NCBI RefSeq assembly: GCF_000220395.1
Contig: NW_004085911.1
Location: 124,001 to 188,000, forward strand
DNA from: Ichthyophthirius multifiliis
Taxonomy: Eukaryota > Ciliophora > Oligohymenophorea > Hymenostomatida
DNA length: 64,000 nt
Direction: 5' to 3'
This document shows, one piece after another, positions 53,793-64,000 of this stretch; position 1 is the stretch's first letter; each line of letters opens with the position of its first letter. The notes beneath the pieces were generated by a model. It ran no database searches. It was not told where the DNA came from and saw nothing but the letters and a program-made list of their open reading frames with translations. The position numbers were made by a program, and so were the translations under genes.

Positions 53793-56129
53793 ATGTTTAA
53801 ATTATAGCATTTTGCTTTATCTGGATTTATTATTATATTTAGTATATTAGTTTATTTCTTATATATTGAAGAAATCGATCCATCATCTAGCTTTTATTCA
53901 TAGAGTTGGTAAATATCGCAAATTTTAATCAAAAAAGGTCTCACAAGGTCTTACACAAATGATAATTAAATAATAAAATGGTTTGAGAATCCTTCCCAAT
54001 TTGATCTAGATGGTGAATCATATGTAAATTATATTGGAAATAAATTGAATGGAAAAGCTAATTTATTATTAAATTTAGAAAAGATGGATTTGACTGATTT
54101 ATATCAATTAAACTCACGAAATTTCATTCCTAGAATATTTAGAGTAGAGTTTTTAAATAGGTAGAAAGATTAAAGACTGGTTGATGATTATTAAGAATTA
54201 TTAAATAAATAAAAATTTGAGGAAGATTTTATTTATGGAATCGAGAAGGAAAATGGAGAAATTTTGGGTAATTTGTAAATTTTAAAAGGAACCAAAAATT
54301 AGGAAAAAATAAAAAATATTATTGATGAATTTTATGATTAAAGTAAAAAAAATAAAGAAAAATTAAGACTTTTCTTTTAGGTGAAAACATCTTAAAAATT
54401 AAATGTATTTCTTCCGGTATTTTTTGTGTAAAATAAAGGTATTTTTTTCAATTAGTAATTAATTTTTGGACTTTTTAATGATAATTTTGAAAACATAGGC
54501 GAATAAAATTTTTTAAATTCGCTTTTTTTGAATTAATAAGAAATCACTTTTCGGTAAAATGATATTCTTAACTAGAAGAATATTGCTAATATGAAATTTA
54601 TTGCAAACTATTGCATTAAAACTGCTTTGTTAGATAATAAAGAAGATTTTGGGTATTCTTTGATTTTATTTTAGTTTTCTTTGGAAAAAGAATTCGATAT
54701 TTATCGTCCTTATTTATTAAAAGCAATTGTAAACCCTAAATTTGAAAGTGGAAATGAAAAATACAAACAAAATATATAAAAAGCATATGAATATTTATTT
54801 GAGAAAATAATAAATTATTAAAACTATGTAGAAGATGAGATATTTGAAGAATAAATGGGAGAAATTATAAATAGAAAAGGACTTTTAGAAATAAATTTTA
54901 GATCAAAAAAGGTTTTTGTTGAAAAGTTTGCTAATTTTATGAATTATTTTGAATATTTTAAATATAAAAATAATTATTTAGCTTTTTCTTTGGATAGATA
55001 ATAATATATTGATTACCAAGGGAACGGAGATATTTTTTTTTCGAAAAAATATCCAAAATTTAGATTTGGAAAAAATGCAGTTTGGGGTATTGATTCAGGA
55101 TGGAAATATAGTACAAAATATCTATTTTAATATATTTTAGATATATATTAAGATTCTTTAAAAACTAAAGATTTTGATATTCATAAATATATTCCTGAAA
55201 CATGCTTCTATGATTTAATTTAAAAAGATATTTCAGAAAAAGAAAGTTTTTGTGTAAATAAAACAGGAGTTTGGATATATAAACCGTCGTCTTCTTATGG
55301 AGGAACGGGTATTTAGATAGTTCATGATTTAAATCAAGCTATAGAAAATATAAAATAAATGAAACAAATAGGAAATAAAGACATTAATTCTGATAATATA
55401 TCTCTTTTATAGAAATATATAGAAGATCCTTATTTAATAAATAAGAAAAAGTTTGACTTTCGTGTATTTGCAATAGTTGTTTCTACATAGCCTCTTTTGG
55501 CAATTTATTTAAATGGATATATTAGAAGTACTTTATTTGATTATGATTTGTAAAATTCGGATATGAGTATACATTTAACTAATTTACATGCATAAAAGAA
55601 GCATCCTTAATTTTAAACTCTATAAAAGGATGCTCATATTTCAATAGAAAATTTTATAAATAAATACTATTTGAAAGATTTTAATGAGTAAAAATTAAAT
55701 TCTACTTTTAATCATATGAAGGCAGTATGCGCGTTTTCTGTAGATGCTATGTTATCTGAAAAAAAAGACCCGAAAAATTAATTTTAAGCTTTTGGTGGAG
55801 ATATTATGATTGATAAAAATTCAAATGTTAAATTTATTGAAATGAATAGTAATCCTTATTTCATTAATAGCACTGATGTTCATATTTAACTTTTACCTAC
55901 ACTTTTAAATAGATTCTTAGATTTAAGTACTGAAGTTATTAGATAAAATGAAGAGTTTGGATAGCTTGTTGATACAAGCTTTGTATGGAAAATATGTCCA
56001 GAATGTGATGTACTTGTTGATTAATTAAATGGATTTAGATTCTATGAGCATTTTAATTAAAATACTGGGGTTTTCAATTATGAAAATTATTATTATAAAA
56101 ATGTGACAAGAAAAGGATATTTATTTTGA
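53793..56129 (+). CDS. Tubulin tyrosine ligase-like enzyme with N-terminal membrane anchor
   Basis: A single exon of 778 residues. The C-terminal half is a TTL-family ATP-grasp ligase that adds amino acids (Tyr, Glu or Gly in this family) to tubulin or other proteins. The ATP-binding lysine lies in WIYKPSSSYGGTGIQI (about residues 494-509). Next are LQKYIEDPYLINKKKFDFRV, FAIVVSTQPLLAIYLNGYIR and the metal-binding KFIEMNSNPYF. A Cys pair (CPECD) occurs after the ligase core. The N-terminus is unusual for this family: HFALSGFIIIFSILVYFLYI (about residues 6-25) is a signal anchor or uncleaved signal, followed by about 400 unassigned residues. That suggests an ER-lumen or secreted-pathway substrate, or an anchored ligase. 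Substrate specificity cannot be read from sequence. Confidence 0.9.
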
Positions 56130-56334
56130 ATTTATTTTATTTTTTAATTATTGTACAAAAAATATTTTATTTTATTTTTCATTAAATTTATTTTTTAATT
56201 AATTGTAAGTTTAATATTTTGTTTTTTTTTTATTTTTTAAATTTAAATTTTTGTTATGATTATTTTTACATAAAAATAAATATGCCATTTTTTATTTTTT
56301 TGAAAAAAGGATATACATATAAATATTATATCAT

Positions 56335-58922
56335 TCATTATTTTTTGTAAAATTTACTAAATTCATCTTAACAACTAGCTCTTACATTTTTGAGGGAAGG
56401 TTTTTTTTATAAATTACTATTATTAGTATTATTTCTTTAGGAATAAAATCCATTTCCATATTCGTCTAAGTTAATTTTATTTGTATTATTATTAGTAACA
56501 CAATAAAAATTGTTGTCATTTTTATGTAACATTTTTTTCTTTAATTCAAGTTATTTATTAACGATTTCTGCTTTGTGCTCTAAATCAATAGCATTATAAT
56601 CAGTTTTTAATTTTTTGCTTTTCTTTTAATTAGGAGAAGTAATAGATTAAATGCTTTAAATTCTTGAATGTATTTATTATTATTATAATTATTATTATGT
56701 GCTTCTATAATTTTCATTATTAATTTTATTCGAAGATTAATTATTATTTAATACATAATTAATATGAGTATTATTTTTTATTTCTTTATTTGACGGCTGC
56801 TTTTTTTATATTATATGGTTATTTTAGTAAATATTATATATATTAATATTATTTCCTTTCTAATCTTATTAAACAATTATTTAGTTTTTAAGATTTTCCT
56901 CATATATTTTCAAGTTATTACTATTATGCTCTTTTTTGTCACCTTTTATTCGAATTTCTTTAATCGCGTATTATTCGCAATTTTTTGATATTGTTTTAAG
57001 GTTTCTTATTATTAGTTTTATTATTATTACTATTATTACTAAGTAGGCGTGTTTTTATAATATTTACTTAATGTATTAGTTAGTGCATTTTTTATTATTT
57101 TTTTTGATAAAGATTTTTCACTTTGTTCTTTTTTGTTTGCATTTAATAGTAAATTTGTACTTTTGTTTCCTTATTAGAAGTAGTTATTTTCATCATTTTT
57201 TAATCCAGAGTCGTTTTTGGTCAAATTATTATTTTAAAAGCCTTTAATTTTAGTATTTTTGGATACTCTATCGGTACAAATTCTTAAAGGGGAATTAAAA
57301 AATTATAGTTTATTTGGAAGATTTTCTGTTGACTTTTATTTCAAATCTGAGGAAACACAACATTCTTGTAAAATATTATATTAATGTTGAATTTTTTTAA
57401 ATATTTGTTTGGAAGTCGTAGTTTTTCCCATAAGCTTGTTTACAGGAAAATTCTATTATTTTTTTTTCAAGAAATTAGTTTCTTAAGGACTTTATTCAGT
57501 TTTAATTTAACAGGAATTCTCATATCCCTGAATTGGTTTATAAACTTTTTATTAGTAATCTCTTGGCGTATATCCTATAGATGAAACTTCGTTCGATTTT
57601 AATATATTATTAATATTGATATTTTAAATGTTATTTTTAAAATTAGAGTTGTTATTGCTTTTAAATACGTTCTATTAACTCGCAATTCTATTCGATAGTT
57701 TAAGCTTTTTGAATATATAAGCTAGATTGTCGGTATTTTTTTTGTCTTTGGCTTAACTTTAATTATTTGATGATGTATTTTCGTTATTTTGGGGATGCTG
57801 CTTTTAGTTATTTTCGGGTTATTTATTCCTTTCTGTTAAACATTGATGTTATTTTTAAATTTATTAAATTATACATTGCTATACGTGTTTGATTTGGGTT
57901 TATTATTGTTGCATTTTTTATGTTATATTGGATTTTATTTATTCATTGTTTATTATATTTATTTTGGAAATTTCCGTGCGATTTTATGGGATTTAATTTT
58001 TTGAGTTTTTATGGAAGTTTTCGGGTGTTTTTGAGTTTTTAATGAGAAACTAATTCAAGAAATACTCATTTTCTGTCGGAACAAATTATTCTTTTTCTAA
58101 CATTTATTCAACAATTTAATTTAATTGATTTTTTTCGTTATTATTTTCTTAATCTTTTTCCTCTATAATAAGTTTTAAAAGATCATTTTCATTTTGTTAA
58201 AAATTTTCTTCTTATTATATAGTACTTTTTTTTTTAGAAAAAATGTTCGAATAATAAATATCATGTTCTGAAGTTTAATAGCTGATTTATTTTATGAAAT
58301 TCCTGTAGTTATCTTCATATTGATAGACTGAATTATTTGAAAAAACAGTCCTAAAAGAGAGATTTGAGTTAAGGATTTTTATAGATTTTTTTAGTGATTT
58401 ATTTTCCGAGTTATTATTCGAAGATTCACTTGAATTATTCATATTGTGGTTTTGTTTGTATTTCTTTTACATTATGTAGTTTGTTTTTTTGTCTTTGTTT
58501 AGGTTTTGGAAGAATAAACATGCTTATTTGTAATTACGCTTTACTATGGCTTTATATGATGTTACTGGAAGTAAGTTCGGACGAGTGTCTTTGTATGATT
58601 TGGCAAAAAATTTAGTAAGTATTTCCATTCGGGGCTTTACTTCGTTTCTCTTGTAAAATCGTTTGAGATATTCGTTTTCTTCGTCTATATATTGGTAGTC
58701 TTTAAAGTATATTACATGTGGTACGGAGTAACTAACTAATATCTCGTTTATGGATTTTGCAAAATAAAAATTAAATAAATCATAGTATCGGATGTGTAAG
58801 TTTTATCGAATGTATATTATTAAATTTTTGGTTTTTTTGCAAAATTTACATTCTTACAGTTGATATTGCTATTTTTTTTTTTTGATATTTATTGGAGAAT
58901 CTTTCGCGTTGTTTATGTACAT
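56335..58922 (-). CDS. Large N/Q-rich protein, function unknown
   Basis: From ATG 58920-58922 to TGA 56335 with a single 35-nt intron (57005-57039), the spliced frame is exact: 850 residues. The first 130 residues look folded: CKFCKKTKNLIIYIRQ, DLFNFYFAKSINEILVSYSV, then basic segments such as KRFYKRNEVKPRMEILTKFF. The rest is Asn/Gln/Ser/Lys-rich with poly-Gln, acidic helices (LLKLIIEEKDQENN) and a final conserved-looking segment (CQDEFSKFYKK). No family recognised. The isolated CxxC could be half a zinc site. Convergent with the TTLL gene (about 200 bp between stops) and divergent from mevalonate kinase (about 615 bp). Confidence 0.7.
57005..57039 (-). other. 35-nt mini-intron
   Basis: GTAATAATAG...AATAATAAG within a TAA-rich run. 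Removing it restores a single frame for the whole minus-strand gene (851 codons exactly); leaving it in forces a TGA at 56910. It is shorter than most introns here and easily mistaken for a poly-Gln repeat. Confidence 0.65.
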
Positions 58923-59538
58923 ATTTTTTTTATATATATTTTTTATTTTTTATATTTATATATTATTATTCTTTTATCACTTTTTTTTTTTTTAAAAAAA
59001 AAATTTACATAAAAATTAAATATAATATTTATTTGATATATTAATATTTTTATTTTTTAAATTTTTTTTTTTATTTTTTTATTTTTTATTTTTAAAATAA
59101 CACTCATATTTTTTATTTACTATATATTCCTTATATAAGCTACATTGTGGCTTATAAAAAAATCTTATATAAGTCTTTAACCGTTAAAATTTAGATTACA
59201 TTTATATTTAAGTATTTTTAATAAATCATACATAAAGGTGTAGCTTATAAAATGTAAAAAGAATGATTTTCATAAATTGAGATTTTTATATCAATATATA
59301 TACACATGAATATACAGTTTTTATTATTAACACATTATTTATTAATTGAGTGTTTTTTTTTTAAATATAATAAATAAATAAAATAAAAATATTTGTTTAT
59401 TAATGAATTAAATTTTATTATTAAAAATAATAAAATTAAATATAATAATAAAAATATCTAAAGTCAAAAACTAATTAAAACAAAATATATATCTGAAAAA
59501 GGTTAAAAAAGCAAATAAAAAATAATACAAAAAAAAAA
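58923..59538. other. Divergent intergenic region with inverted repeat
   Basis: About 615 bp between divergent starts. Mostly A/T, with a more complex block at 59,100-59,320. It contains the 9-nt inverted repeat ATAAGCTAC (59135-59143) and GTAGCTTAT (59240-59248). This could be promoter or 5'-UTR sequence, or a small structured RNA. No tRNA boxes seen. Confidence 0.45.
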
Positions 59539-60660
59539 ATGTAATAATCTTATACATATTCCTCTCCTGGAAAAGTGATAATAAGTGGAGAACATTCTGT
59601 AGTTTATAATAAAACTGCATTAGTAATGTCAATTGACCTTCGAACGAAAATAAACTTAAAAATAGTTGAAAATCAAGAATCAAAAATTGAAATAAAAAAC
59701 GAAAAATATGAAAATATATAAATAATAAGTAAAAATTTGATTATAAATGCTATAAAAAATTGCGAAAAATGGAATATATTTGATGAAAATAATCCAAAAA
59801 TAACACATTAGTATAAAATAATAACATATGCATTAATATTAGTAGCATAATAGGTAATTTTTAGTGAAAATACATTAAAAAAATTGGATTTCTTTTTGGA
59901 AAAAAATTCATTTTTAGTAAATATTTCATCTAATTTACCTATATCCAAAGGTTTGGGATCTTCAGCAAGTTTTTTAACTTGTTTATCTGCTTGTTTTTTT
60001 AATTTTGTATTAGATTTAGATAATATTTTGATAAAGAGTGATACTTTTTTGGAAAATATTAATCATATTTCATTTGATTTGGAGAAAATTTTTCATGGAA
60101 ATCCTTCTGGAATTGATAATCATATAGCTACATATGGAAACTTATTGTCTTTTAACAAAAAAGAAAAAGAAAAAAATTATATATTACAATAAGGATGGAA
60201 ATTACCATATGAAATTATACTTATCGATTCTAAAGTGGAAAAAAGTACAAAAAAAGCAGTTTCTAGAGTTTCTGAATGTATAAAAAATGAAAAAATAGGT
60301 TATTTATATGAAGAGTTTATCAATTAAATAGGAAAAATAACTGAAGAAATTATTAATTTAGTAAAAAATTGGGATGAAAATAAGAAAAATGAAGATTTTT
60401 TTGAACATTTAATTAAATGTAATTAAAATTTGTTGAGAAATTTTGATCTTTCGGTTCCTGAAGTTGAAATTATAATGAGTTCTTGTTTAAAATTTGGTAT
60501 TCCGTGTAAAATTACAGGAAGTGGATAGGGTGGGTATTGTATTGCCTTTATTAAAAATAATAATATAAATAAATAAGAATTTTTAAATAATATTACTTCT
60601 ATAGGATTCGATTTTATTTAGTTATTACCGTCTAAGGAAGGGTTAAAAAGAGAAATTTGA
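59539..60660 (+). CDS. MVK: Mevalonate kinase
   Basis: A GHMP kinase that phosphorylates mevalonate at the 5-hydroxyl, feeding isoprenoid, dolichol and sterol-like synthesis in the cytosol. One exon, 373 residues (family about 390). Motif 1: SSPGKVIISGEHSVVY at residues 8-23. Motif 2, the ATP phosphate loop: GLGSSAS at 138-144. The mevalonate-kinase signature FHGNPSGIDNHIATYG follows at about 180-200 and includes the catalytic Asp. Motif 3, CKITGSGQGGYCIAF at about 324-338, differs from the usual TGAGGGG by Ser and Gln. The signature distinguishes it from phosphomevalonate or galactokinase. The start ATG sits directly after an A run. The product feeds the dolichol pool used by ALG5, also in this window. 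Confidence 0.93.
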
Positions 60661-61364
60661 ATATTTTTTTTTTTTTTTTTTTTAATATTGTTTTTTAATT
60701 TATTTTTATATTTTTTATATTAATATTTTATTTTGTTTTTTTTTTATAATAGACATTTTTTAAATTCATATAGTTTTTTTTTTTATTATTATTATTAATA
60801 ATATATTTATTTGATTTTGATTAAATTCATTTTAGAAAGATATTTTATAATCAACTACTATTTTTATATTATTGAAAGAGATAAATAAAACATAGTATAT
60901 TTTTTGTAAAATAAATATCTTTTTAGATTTTTTAAAAAATTAATTCATTGATGAGCAATTATTTTAATATTTGAATTATAAAAACAATAAAAAATTATAT
61001 TAGAAATATATATTTTTTAATATAAAAATCATAAATAGGAATAAAATACATATAATATATAAAAGAATAAATCATTTTTTAAAAAAATATAAAATAAATT
61101 AAGAATAAATAAATTTTTTAAATATAAATTATATTGTATTATAAATATTTATTAATATAAATAAATAATTTATTTATAATATATTAATTTTGTATTTATA
61201 ACATATTAATTTTGTATTTATTTAACAAATTGAATAAAATTTTATATATATTAAATAAAATTTATTATTTTTATAGAAAAGTTATGGATTTTTTAAATAA
61301 TTATAAATAAATTATATAAAATTCACATATATTATATATATATATATAGATTTATATGTATATA
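60661..61364. other. Convergent intergenic region
   Basis: About 700 bp of A/T between the stops of mevalonate kinase and the protein kinase. It contains T runs and a near-tandem ATATTAATTTTGTATTTAT pair around 61,180-61,220. Nothing else seen. Confidence 0.5.
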
Positions 61365-64000
61365 TCAAAAATAATTATCTAAATCCAAATTTAAATTTGT
61401 ATATTTTTCTGATTCATCTATATATTCTTAATTTATATATTACAAAAAATATTTATTTTTAACATATTTTTTATTGATTTCATCCTATTAAATAATACAA
61501 TCATCCACTGGAATAAAAGGAGGTTTTAACTATTTATTATATAGCAAATCCCACTCTAAATTATCAAACCAAGCATGATTTTTTAAAGATGCGTAACTTC
61601 CACCCAACCTTAATTATGGTTAAAGAGAAAGTAGCTAATCAATTAATCTTTTAGCCTTTTTATCTTTAAAATAATCAGGATATTTAACATCTTTATTCAA
61701 TATTTCTTAATATATTTCATAAGGATCGTTCTTTTCGTTTCCAAAAGGAACCATTCCCGACATAAACTCATATAAAAGTACTCCTATACTCCATAAATCA
61801 GCATTAAAAGAATAGCCTTTTCCTTTAATAATTTCAGGTGCCATATAATTAGCAGTCCCAATTATGGTGAAAGTCCTTCCTCTATGCTTTCCTTTATTAA
61901 GGATTTTCGACTAACCTAAATCTATTAAGTACATATAACCTTCTTTGTCTACAATAAGGTTTTCTGGTTTAATGTCTCTGTATATAATTTACCTCTAATG
62001 CAAATATTCAATAGATAAAATTAAAGAGGCAATGTAAAATTAGGCATCACAAGAAGATAAAAGTCCGATTTCTCTAATTACTTCGAACATTTATTGTCCA
62101 TTTATAAATGTGAGTAATAGATAAAGGTTTTTTTAGTCTTTAAAAGTCCTTACTAGTGAAATTATGAAGGGAAATTGTATTTATTCTAAGACTAGTTTTT
62201 CTTAAAGGACATGTTTTTCTAAACTTAAGGTAGAAATTAATTTTTTTGAAATGCATTTAAGTGCATAGAGGTTCTTAGATTATTTTTTTTAAACCAAATG
62301 CACTGATCCGAATTCGCCTTCATTAAGTTTTTTTATATGAATTAAATCTTCCATTTTTATATATGAATAATCTTCTTTTTAGTTTTCTTTTTTCATTTTT
62401 AATTCATGTGAGTTTTCGTTTTTTTTAATTACAGTTTCAATGTCTCCACCGATACATTTTTAGAATAGTTTAAATGAAATTGTGGATAAGACTGCTTCTT
62501 TTTCAACTATTATTCGATCTTCAAATTATTTATTACAATTAGGCTAAAGTAAGTAATAATCTCCAAATATTTAACCCATTTCGGCTTATATATTGCCTGA
62601 ATTTTCCTCTTTTATAACCCCTTCAAGGACTGCAATTAAAGTATCGCAATAATCTCCTTTTTCGAACAAAATGGTGCCTTTTTTAAAATTGGAAATTTTG
62701 GCTTATATAGAAATTTTCTCAACTTAAATATTTGTTAGATTTTATAATAATTTATTATTACTAAATGCCCATCTTTATCTATTTAAGTAAACTATTTTTT
62801 AAACCTATTTTATATAATTATATATTATAAATATGTGTATGTATATGATATACATATATTTATATATAAATATTATATATATTTTAATTTACTTTACCAC
62901 CCAAAATTTTCTTTAAATGCTCTCTTCCTAAAGATAGTAATTTTACATCATCTTCTGCCTTTATAGAAGCCGCTCTTGTTGATTTAACATAAAGCGCTTA
63001 TTCACCAAAAGAGTCTCCTACATATAAATATCTTATCATTTTTCCATCTTTCCAAATCGAAACTTTGCCTTCTTTAATCAAATAAAAAGAATCAGCCCTA
63101 TCTCCTTCATTTGCAATAAACTAGCCAGGTTTAAACATCACTGAAATCAATGCAGAGGCAATGGCATCTTTCTAATCATCGCTCATAAAGAAAAAGAAGG
63201 CAACACTTTCCATAAAAGATCGGTTTGCTTGGAAGTCTTTATGGACGATTTCTTCAATTATTTCTATAAATGTAGTTTTATCAATGACCCAAAACTCACA
63301 ATAACTCAAACATTTAACACTAGCAGTTCTTGAAGTGCAGTATAGGAGTGCTAATTCACCTATTCCAGCACCTGGACCTAATTATTTTTTCTCAATCCCA
63401 TCAATTTCGATTTAAATATTTCCTTTTTCGAGAATAAAGAAAGAATAAGCATTATCATTTTAACGAAATAAAAATTCGCCTTTAGAACATTCACAATTGA
63501 ACATTTTCTAGATTATTTCTTCTTTTTGCTCTTATTATAAAATATAAAAAACAGAGTGATTACTAAAAGATTCTGAAATAAAGTTTATTTAATCTTTAGT
63601 CGGTTTTTTCGTTGTTTTAATGAAGTTTTCGCTTTTTTCATCTAATTCCCTTAAAGATATATTGACTTTTGATTATAAATAATTTTATGTCTATTACTAA
63701 TATTATTAGATTTCTTCTTAGTTAAGTTACTATTAACGATGAATTTCTTAAAGTGTGCTTTGTATTTTATTGTCAGAAATAGGCTATTTCATACCTAAAA
63801 TTTCTTATATCAAAGACTTTCGAGGCTAGTTATGCCGATCGTTGCTATTTTTTTCCTTTATATTTGGATTACTTAGGTCTATATGCTTGATTGGGTTTGG
63901 AGTGAGGTTATTAGAGTATATTTGGGGGAGGTTTTCAGGTTTATTATGGGTATCTCTTTTGTTAGGGGAAATGTTTTTATTTATTTTTGATGGATTTTAG
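61365..64000 (-). CDS. cGMP/cAMP-dependent protein kinase (PKG type), N-terminus beyond window
   Basis: A 3'-complete fragment of 848 residues; the start lies past 64,000. One intron, 62805-62892, restores GGKVQKIVYLNRQRWAF. In protein order: a Ser/Pro/Gln-rich N-terminal part; cyclic-nucleotide-binding domain A (PGAGIGELALLYCTSRTASV, about 63,310-63,560); domain B (VGDSFGEQALYVKSTRAASI, about 62,890-63,240); a third domain whose phosphate cassette is degenerate (GQIFGDYYLL, about 62,400-62,760); and an AGC kinase domain. The kinase has LNEGEFGSVHLV, YALKCISKK, the catalytic loop YRDIKPENL, and GTANYMAPEIIKGKGY, with a C-terminal tail. The metal-binding DFG is DLG (61914-61922). Domains A and B keep the Glu and Arg that hold the cyclic phosphate. 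Ciliates carry expanded PKG families linked to motility and trichocyst release; the exact ligand is inferred. Confidence 0.93.

Noticed and set aside
57384-58615. Plus-strand frames with Cys and hydrophobic runs
   Set aside because: Antisense to the 850-residue N/Q-rich minus-strand gene, whose spliced frame is exact.

Overview
The window reads as macronuclear DNA of a ciliate. It is extremely AT-rich, and every convincing gene uses TAA and TAG as sense codons (read here as Gln), with TGA as the only stop. Read that way, 64 kb resolves into about 22 genes on both strands, usually separated by 0.3-3 kb of nearly pure A/T. Most introns are 42-90 nt, GT...AG, and richer in A/T than the exons; a few are much shorter or longer. 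The composition and the cilium-related genes fit an oligohymenophorean such as Ichthyophthirius or Tetrahymena. The very high A/T favours the former, but this is inference.

Layout. 0-17 kb: a Q/N-rich protein (minus); a 3,121-residue USP9X/USP24-type deubiquitinase (plus, seven exons); a small unrecognised gene; the transition-zone protein B9D2; a MORN-repeat protein with a Q/N-rich partner frame (minus). 17-26 kb: a CET1-like RNA triphosphatase candidate (minus); a five-exon unknown gene with a hairpin intron; the dolichyl-phosphate glucosyltransferase ALG5 (minus). 26-37 kb: a CCDC180-like coiled-coil protein (plus); exocyst Sec15 (minus); a C2H2 finger protein (minus). 37-50 kb: a membrane-anchored histidine acid phosphatase; two small unknowns; an ankyrin/coiled-coil/EF-hand protein; a large Gly/Cys-rich multi-pass membrane protein. 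50-64 kb: CFAP20; a TTLL enzyme with an N-terminal membrane anchor; an N/Q-rich unknown (minus); mevalonate kinase; and a cyclic-nucleotide-dependent kinase cut by the right edge (minus).

Functional themes. Cilium and cytoskeleton: B9D2, CFAP20, TTLL, CCDC180-like, MORN, PKG-type kinase. Membrane traffic and glycosylation: Sec15, ALG5, acid phosphatase, the multi-pass surface protein. Isoprenoid supply: mevalonate kinase, whose pathway also supplies the dolichol that ALG5 uses. There is no sign of operons. Neighbours are grouped without obvious co-regulation, and several pairs are divergent or convergent.

Limits. All translations and splice sites were worked out by eye. A few junctions are unresolved (CET1-like, Sec15, the starts of the acid phosphatase and of the 40.6-kb gene, and single-nucleotide slips near homopolymers). 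I saw no tRNA, rRNA, CRISPR array or telomeric repeat.
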